Assembly (NCBI GenBank): GCA_024645155.1
Contig: JAHEGF010000067.1
Span: 1-14,004, forward strand
Reading direction: 5' to 3'
Source: Phyllobacteriaceae bacterium
GTDB taxonomy: Bacteria > Pseudomonadota > Alphaproteobacteria > Rhizobiales > Rhizobiaceae
Length of the DNA: 14,004 nt
The position numbers were made by a program, and so were the translations under genes. The notes beneath the pieces are model-generated. The model was not told the origin of the DNA and ran no database searches. It was given only the letters and a program-made list of their open reading frames with translations. This document shows, in pieces, positions 13,903 through 14,004 of the stretch; the first letter of the stretch is position 1; every line of letters starts with the position of its first letter.

Positions 13903-14004
13903 CTAGCGGGCGCCGTTACCGGTATCCGGTTTCTCGCAATCGGAGCATGTCGTTCCGCCCGCTGTACCATTCAACAATTCGGCCGGTGCAGTGATGATCT
14001 GGTC
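13903..14004 (-). CDS. Possible 3' end of an unidentified minus-strand gene
   Basis: Reading leftward from the right edge, one frame stays open for 33 codons (DQIITAPAELLNGTAGG, then a Cys-x-x-Cys near the end: TCSDCEK) and stops with TAG at 13903-13905, four bases before a terminator hairpin. A second minus-strand frame is also open from the edge for 28 codons, with an ending GRIVEWYSGRNDML, and stops with TAA at 13916-13918. The terminator says that a minus-strand gene ends here. Which of the two frames is real cannot be decided, because their third-position GC looks similar. No function is assigned. Confidence 0.35.
   Translation of the reverse strand, partial: DQIITAPAELLNGTAGGTTCSDCEKPDTGNGAR

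Noticed and set aside
1..14004. Mobile elements, phage genes, CRISPR, tRNA or rRNA genes, or a new defence-like system
   Set aside because: No transposase, integrase, terminal inverted repeats, spaced repeat array or tRNA cloverleaf was seen. Nearly all bases belong to recognisable conserved genes in ordinary order, apart from the junction after truB.

Overview
The window looks like a chromosomal segment from an alphaproteobacterium, most likely a member of the Hyphomicrobiales (Rhizobiales). The reasons are the gene order XRE regulator, metK, trmB, rimP, nusA, ylxR, infB, rbfA, truB; the fused YlxR and L7Ae-like protein typical of this class; a TrmB with the FFGRRxGKPLR N-terminus; and moderately GC-rich coding sequence. 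No database search was possible, so genus and species are left open.

Left part, + strand (1-9602): an XRE-family regulator enters from the left edge and ends at 327. A 212-base gap with dyad structure leads to metK (S-adenosylmethionine synthetase), then trmB (tRNA m7G46 methyltransferase, which uses the product of MetK). A candidate promoter and a terminator-like hairpin lie between trmB and rimP. The translation and transcription operon rimP-nusA-ylxR/L7Ae-infB-rbfA-truB follows. It covers 30S maturation, transcription elongation and antitermination, translation initiation, cold-adaptive ribosome maturation and tRNA Psi55 formation. Overlapping or close start and stop codons (ylxR/infB, rbfA/truB) indicate translational coupling.

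Right part (9603-14004): where rpsO and pnp usually follow truB there is instead a NAD(P)-dependent aldehyde dehydrogenase on the same strand. It converges, with a 14-base gap, on a minus-strand ABC importer operon of the NitT/TauT (nitrate/sulfonate/taurine-like) class. In transcription order that operon is substrate-binding protein, ATPase, permease. Its substrate cannot be read from sequence alone. Upstream of it lies the probable 3' end of another minus-strand gene, with an intrinsic terminator.

Most of the window is conserved housekeeping DNA. I see no insertion sequence, phage gene, CRISPR array, tRNA or rRNA, and no convincing new multi-gene system. The points worth a second look are regulatory: the dyad between the PhrR/PraR-like regulator and metK, the promoter and hairpin leader ahead of rimP-nusA, the hairpin between rimP and nusA, and the change of gene order after truB. 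No stretch longer than 300 bases lacks a gene.
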